This document shows, in pieces, positions 62,201-64,000 of a stretch of DNA of 64,000 nt. The notes beneath the pieces are model-generated. The model was not told the DNA's origin, did not search any database, and saw only the letters and a list, made by a program, of their open reading frames with translations. Location: NCBI RefSeq assembly GCF_020164595.1, contig NZ_JAIQZE010000002.1, forward strand, positions 1-64,000, read 5' to 3'. Position numbers and translations under genes: made by a program. Every line of letters starts with the position of its first letter. The first letter of the stretch is position 1. Source of the stretch: Psychroflexus longus (GTDB taxonomy: Bacteria > Bacteroidota > Bacteroidia > Flavobacteriales > Flavobacteriaceae).

Positions 62201-64000
62201 AGGTGTGAAGTCTTGTGGGTCCGAAACTTTCAAAGGAATTTCAATTTGATAATAGTTATTTGTGAAATCAATACCCATTCTTATAAACGCCGTAAGCTGG
62301 TCGTCTTGAAGCTGTGTGTTTGGTGGTGCCAATGATTGTGCATGCAGATACATTTCTAAGCGTTCGTATTGACGCATGTCTATTTGATAATTTTTGAAAA
62401 CACCTCTAGAATCTTCAGACTGTAAGTTGCTCACTCTTAAAGCCAATGATTTTTCATCTTCTCTAATGGCCACGTTATTATTCACCAATTCTTCCCTGAT
62501 GACTCCAGGTGGAGTCACATAATTTGAAGTAATTTCTTCGCTAACTGCTTCAGAGTTGAACTGAGTATTTCCAGTAGTTGGATTCGACCCGTATGGTAAA
62601 ATGGGTAGGTCGTAAGTAAAATAATCACCTCTAACCAACTCCAATGTTCCAAACCTAAGAATGGTTTCCTGACTGAAGTCTGTCATGAACATTCTCATGA
62701 ACCTTATAGATCTGAGGTCACTTATTCCCCCGATAGCAAATTCTTCACTAGTTCTCAAAGGAACTCTAAACTGAACCCATCTTGCTTCTATTTCTTGTCC
62801 ATTCTGAAGCGTCGTAATCACTTCCTGAACATCTGTAATGTAATCTGAATTTATCCCTTGTCTGGAACTTGTATTATTTTCTACACTCATGTTTGGAAAA
62901 ACAGGAACTTCATACTCAAAGTAACTATCAATCGTATTCATGGTGTTGTCCATATTTACATCTTCAACATCCGGGAAAGCAGAATTACCACGATTATTTT
63001 CTGTGACCTCCACAGGATTGTTACCTTCAGTTCCATTAAAATTTCTGTACCGATTCAGAATATCTCCGTTTCTATCCAAATAATACTGGTAATCGTCATT
63101 GGAAGGGTCTTCGAAATTTGAAAATTCGGGAAACTTTACGGCTTCATCTTGATTATTCAAACCGTCGAAACCGACGTCTTGATTTATTCTTTCTTGCCCA
63201 TTCGTATCAAAAGCATAGACCAGGGATTGATTGCTTGGTACTTTAGCGTAATTAGTCGATAAAGTATTGGAGCTTCCGCCATCTTCTGGTAAGCCATTTT
63301 CAAATTGCTTTCTTCCATCTTTCAAAATATCTTCAGATATACTTCCAAAGTTGAGCACTACTTTTCCTCCAGTATTTGTAGCGTTTTCAGGATAAATGAA
63401 AGGATCCATCACCCAAAATTCCACATACTCTACATTGGATTGTTCAAAATCTGTGGTTTGCAAACCTCTCATTATACCCCCAAAATTTTGATTTGGGTTG
63501 GGAAGTGTATTATCGCTAGTGGCTGCCGAATTGTAGTTATACATTCCTCTTTCACTGGGCCTGTACACCAAATCCAATGGAAATAAGGTTTGAATTTGTC
63601 CAGGTACGATATCAATATTGGGAAATATTTCATTCACGAGAATTCGTCTTGAGTAGTACTGTGAAAGATCCTCGTCTGTTACATCTCCTGGTCTTTGAAA
63701 GCTATAAAAAATGGGGTCTATAGTATACCAATTGAGCTTGGCTCTAAAATCATTTGTGCTTATATCATTGTTGGCATCGTAAGTACCGTTCGCATCATTT
63801 GGTCCTCTGTAACCTACAGGAGCGCTTGACAACTTCCAAGCTTGAGGATCTATAACAGAGATAGACGTTTGAGAACCTTCAAAATCGTCTACATAACTTG
63901 TAGCATCTCCTTCAAAGTCACTTGCATTTGGGCTTCCAGGCAATAAATAAGCAAATTCTCCTCTAAGAGAAAAATTCGATTCTACATCTGTATCAATATT
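59264..64000 (-). CDS. sprA: SprA outer-membrane translocon of type IX secretion, C-terminal part
   Basis: Runs off the right edge in frame: the codons upstream of 63943 read NIDTDVESNFSLRGEFAYLL, so 1578 residues are visible of a protein usually ~2400 long. The visible part holds motility SprA/SprB-type strands (FEGSQTSISVIDPQ, WLTMYQDFNEQYTRTDNQQ) and ends in TGVTLRYNFGN, a barrel closing strand. SprA forms the large 36-strand outer-membrane channel of T9SS, exporting sorting-domain cargo such as the protein at 7.4 kb, and is needed for gliding. Confidence 0.93.
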   Translation of the reverse strand, partial: NIDTDVESNFSLRGEFAYLLPGSPNASDFEGDATSYVDDFEGSQTSISVIDPQAWKLSSAPVGYRGPNDANGTYDANNDISTNDFRAKLNWYTIDPIFYSFQRPGDVTDEDLSQYYSRRILVNEIFPNIDIVPGQIQTLFPLDLVYRPSERGMYNYNSAATSDNTLPNPNQNFGGIMRGLQTTDFEQSNVEYVEFWVMDPFIYPENATNTGGKVVLNFGSISEDILKDGRKQFENGLPEDGGSSNTLSTNYAKVPSNQSLVYAFDTNGQERINQDVGFDGLNNQDEAVKFPEFSNFEDPSNDDYQYYLDRNGDILNRYRNFNGTEGNNPVEVTENNRGNSAFPDVEDVNMDNTMNTIDSYFEYEVPVFPNMSVENNTSSRQGINSDYITDVQEVITTLQNGQEIEARWVQFRVPLRTSEEFAIGGISDLRSIRFMRMFMTDFSQETILRFGTLELVRGDYFTYDLPILPYGSNPTTGNTQFNSEAVSEEITSNYVTPPGVIREELVNNNVAIREDEKSLALRVSNLQSEDSRGVFKNYQIDMRQYERLEMYLHAQSLAPPNTQLQDDQLTAFIRMGIDFTNNYYQIEIPLKVSDPQDFTPRGVWPLENDLNLSLDLLQKIKAKTLNDNLELKYFDESGKEIIDPNTTDGFKVGIIGNPSFGNIRVMMLGLKNSSGQNVSGEVWFNELRLSGLKNEGGWAAVLNLDTNFADFANVSASGRMSTIGFGAIEQGPNQRSREDIQQYDVVTGLNLGQVLPQQWGVKIPLNYNRGEELITPQFDPVYGDLELETLLNNTTDEDQRAEFQEQAETYTRRQGISVIGLRKDRTNDDKTPMPYDIENFTLSASYNQTDYRDFEIRQSLDQNVDAALTYGFNFQPLEVKPLENIGLFESPYFAIFKDFNVNLLPNSITAGANVNRQYNELRYREFNLPPGSLGTPKLFQRNYFFDWEYAIDYSLTKALNFNFNASTNRIVRNYIDENNVQDNSIGIFDDFFDVGIPNRHYQQLQLNYTLPFNKIPFLKFVQTQYSYTGDFLWTKGSEILRGLEGIPDLGNSVQNSASHQINSNLNMSSLYSYLGLTKKRAQNPAEIKRNVRRRRPGQGLQENQGGNQNNSTSNSDTELSVGDKAVNTLIGIVTALDRVQINYSDTKGIFLPGYTNDVGFGGTLKPTAGFTFGSQNDVRREAARRGWLTMYQDFNEQYTRTDNQQLDIQAGLKLLPGLTVDLIANRLYSDTYTENFRVDPETMEYNSIIPNTFGNFSISTNMIRTSFSTSTRDVSENFEQFRENRFIVANRLAEQAGINLNDPNNIDENGFPVGFGRTSQAVLLPSFLSAYTGSSPESEDLGILRDIPIPGWNLKYTGFMRLTWFRENFNRFSIQHGYRSTYTINQFQSNLEFNRRDPFGNFNLDENGNFRPELFVSNVNLIEEFSPLVKFDFEMKNSISVIAEVRRDRALSLSFNNNLLTEMQGDEYIVGLGYRIKDLTVVTQFEGNRRVLSSDLNIKADLSLRRNETIIRNLDVLSNRVTSGQDIWSINFVADYAFTKNLTALFFYDHVFSQNAISTIFPQTTIRTGVTLRYNFGN

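Noticed and set aside
1-64000. CRISPR arrays, prophage or restriction-modification systems
   Set aside because: No spaced direct-repeat array, phage structural genes or methyltransferase/nuclease pair was seen.

Overview
The window looks like a stretch of Flavobacteriaceae (Bacteroidota) chromosome. It is AT-rich. At least fourteen genes are preceded by the Bacteroidota -7 promoter element TAnnTTTG. There is a type IX secretion (T9SS) cargo protein with a C-terminal sorting domain, and the right end carries the gliding/T9SS block sprA-gcvH-vanZ-tonB-remB in an order I recall from Flavobacterium johnsoniae. Genus cannot be fixed from sequence alone.

Layout. 1-2730 is an accessory edge: the 5' end of an IS3-type transposase gene, a frameshifted and truncated gene beside it, then a CDF-type cation transporter and a TlpA-like thioredoxin, each isolated by 200-300 bases of non-coding DNA containing inverted and shared repeats. 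2.9-13.7 kb holds a large PLP enzyme and a series of exported proteins: a carboxypeptidase-regulatory-like protein, an EEP-fold lipoprotein, a T9SS cargo protein, an M57-like metalloprotease lipoprotein with a perfect 20-bp palindrome upstream, a DUF2059 protein, a decayed outer-membrane gene and a DUF885 lipoprotein. 13.8-35.6 kb is mostly housekeeping: metallophosphoesterase, polA, leuS (with two stretches of repeat-like DNA in its reading frame), serine hydrolase, ftsX-DUF3098-uppP-truB, tag, aspS, a ClC channel, cold-shock protein, DUF177-rpmF, and divergent pdxA/ribE.

35.6-41.8 kb holds a TolC/HlyD/ABC exporter whose ATPase domain has lost most catalytic motifs, its TetR-type regulator, and a DUF3667 membrane protein whose zinc ribbon extends upstream of any ordinary start codon. 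41.8-48.6 kb is an arsenic locus (arsR, DUF6428, acr3, arsenate-reductase/phosphatase, and a separate ArsO-like monooxygenase). A GxxExxY gene sits inside it, flanked by imperfect direct repeats. 48.7-55.5 kb contains the respiratory oxidase assembly region: heme O synthase, two subunit III genes, subunit IV, then across a terminator/promoter junction a SCO-type copper chaperone, DUF420 and small redox proteins. 55.6-64.0 kb is the gliding/T9SS block; sprA runs off the right edge.

No tRNA, rRNA, CRISPR array or prophage was recognised. The points most worth following are the degenerate ABC exporter, the TonB-like domain fused to the RemB barrel next to a TonB gene, the repeat-derived inserts in leuS, the structured GC-rich element before ftsX, and the unusual start of the DUF3667 gene.
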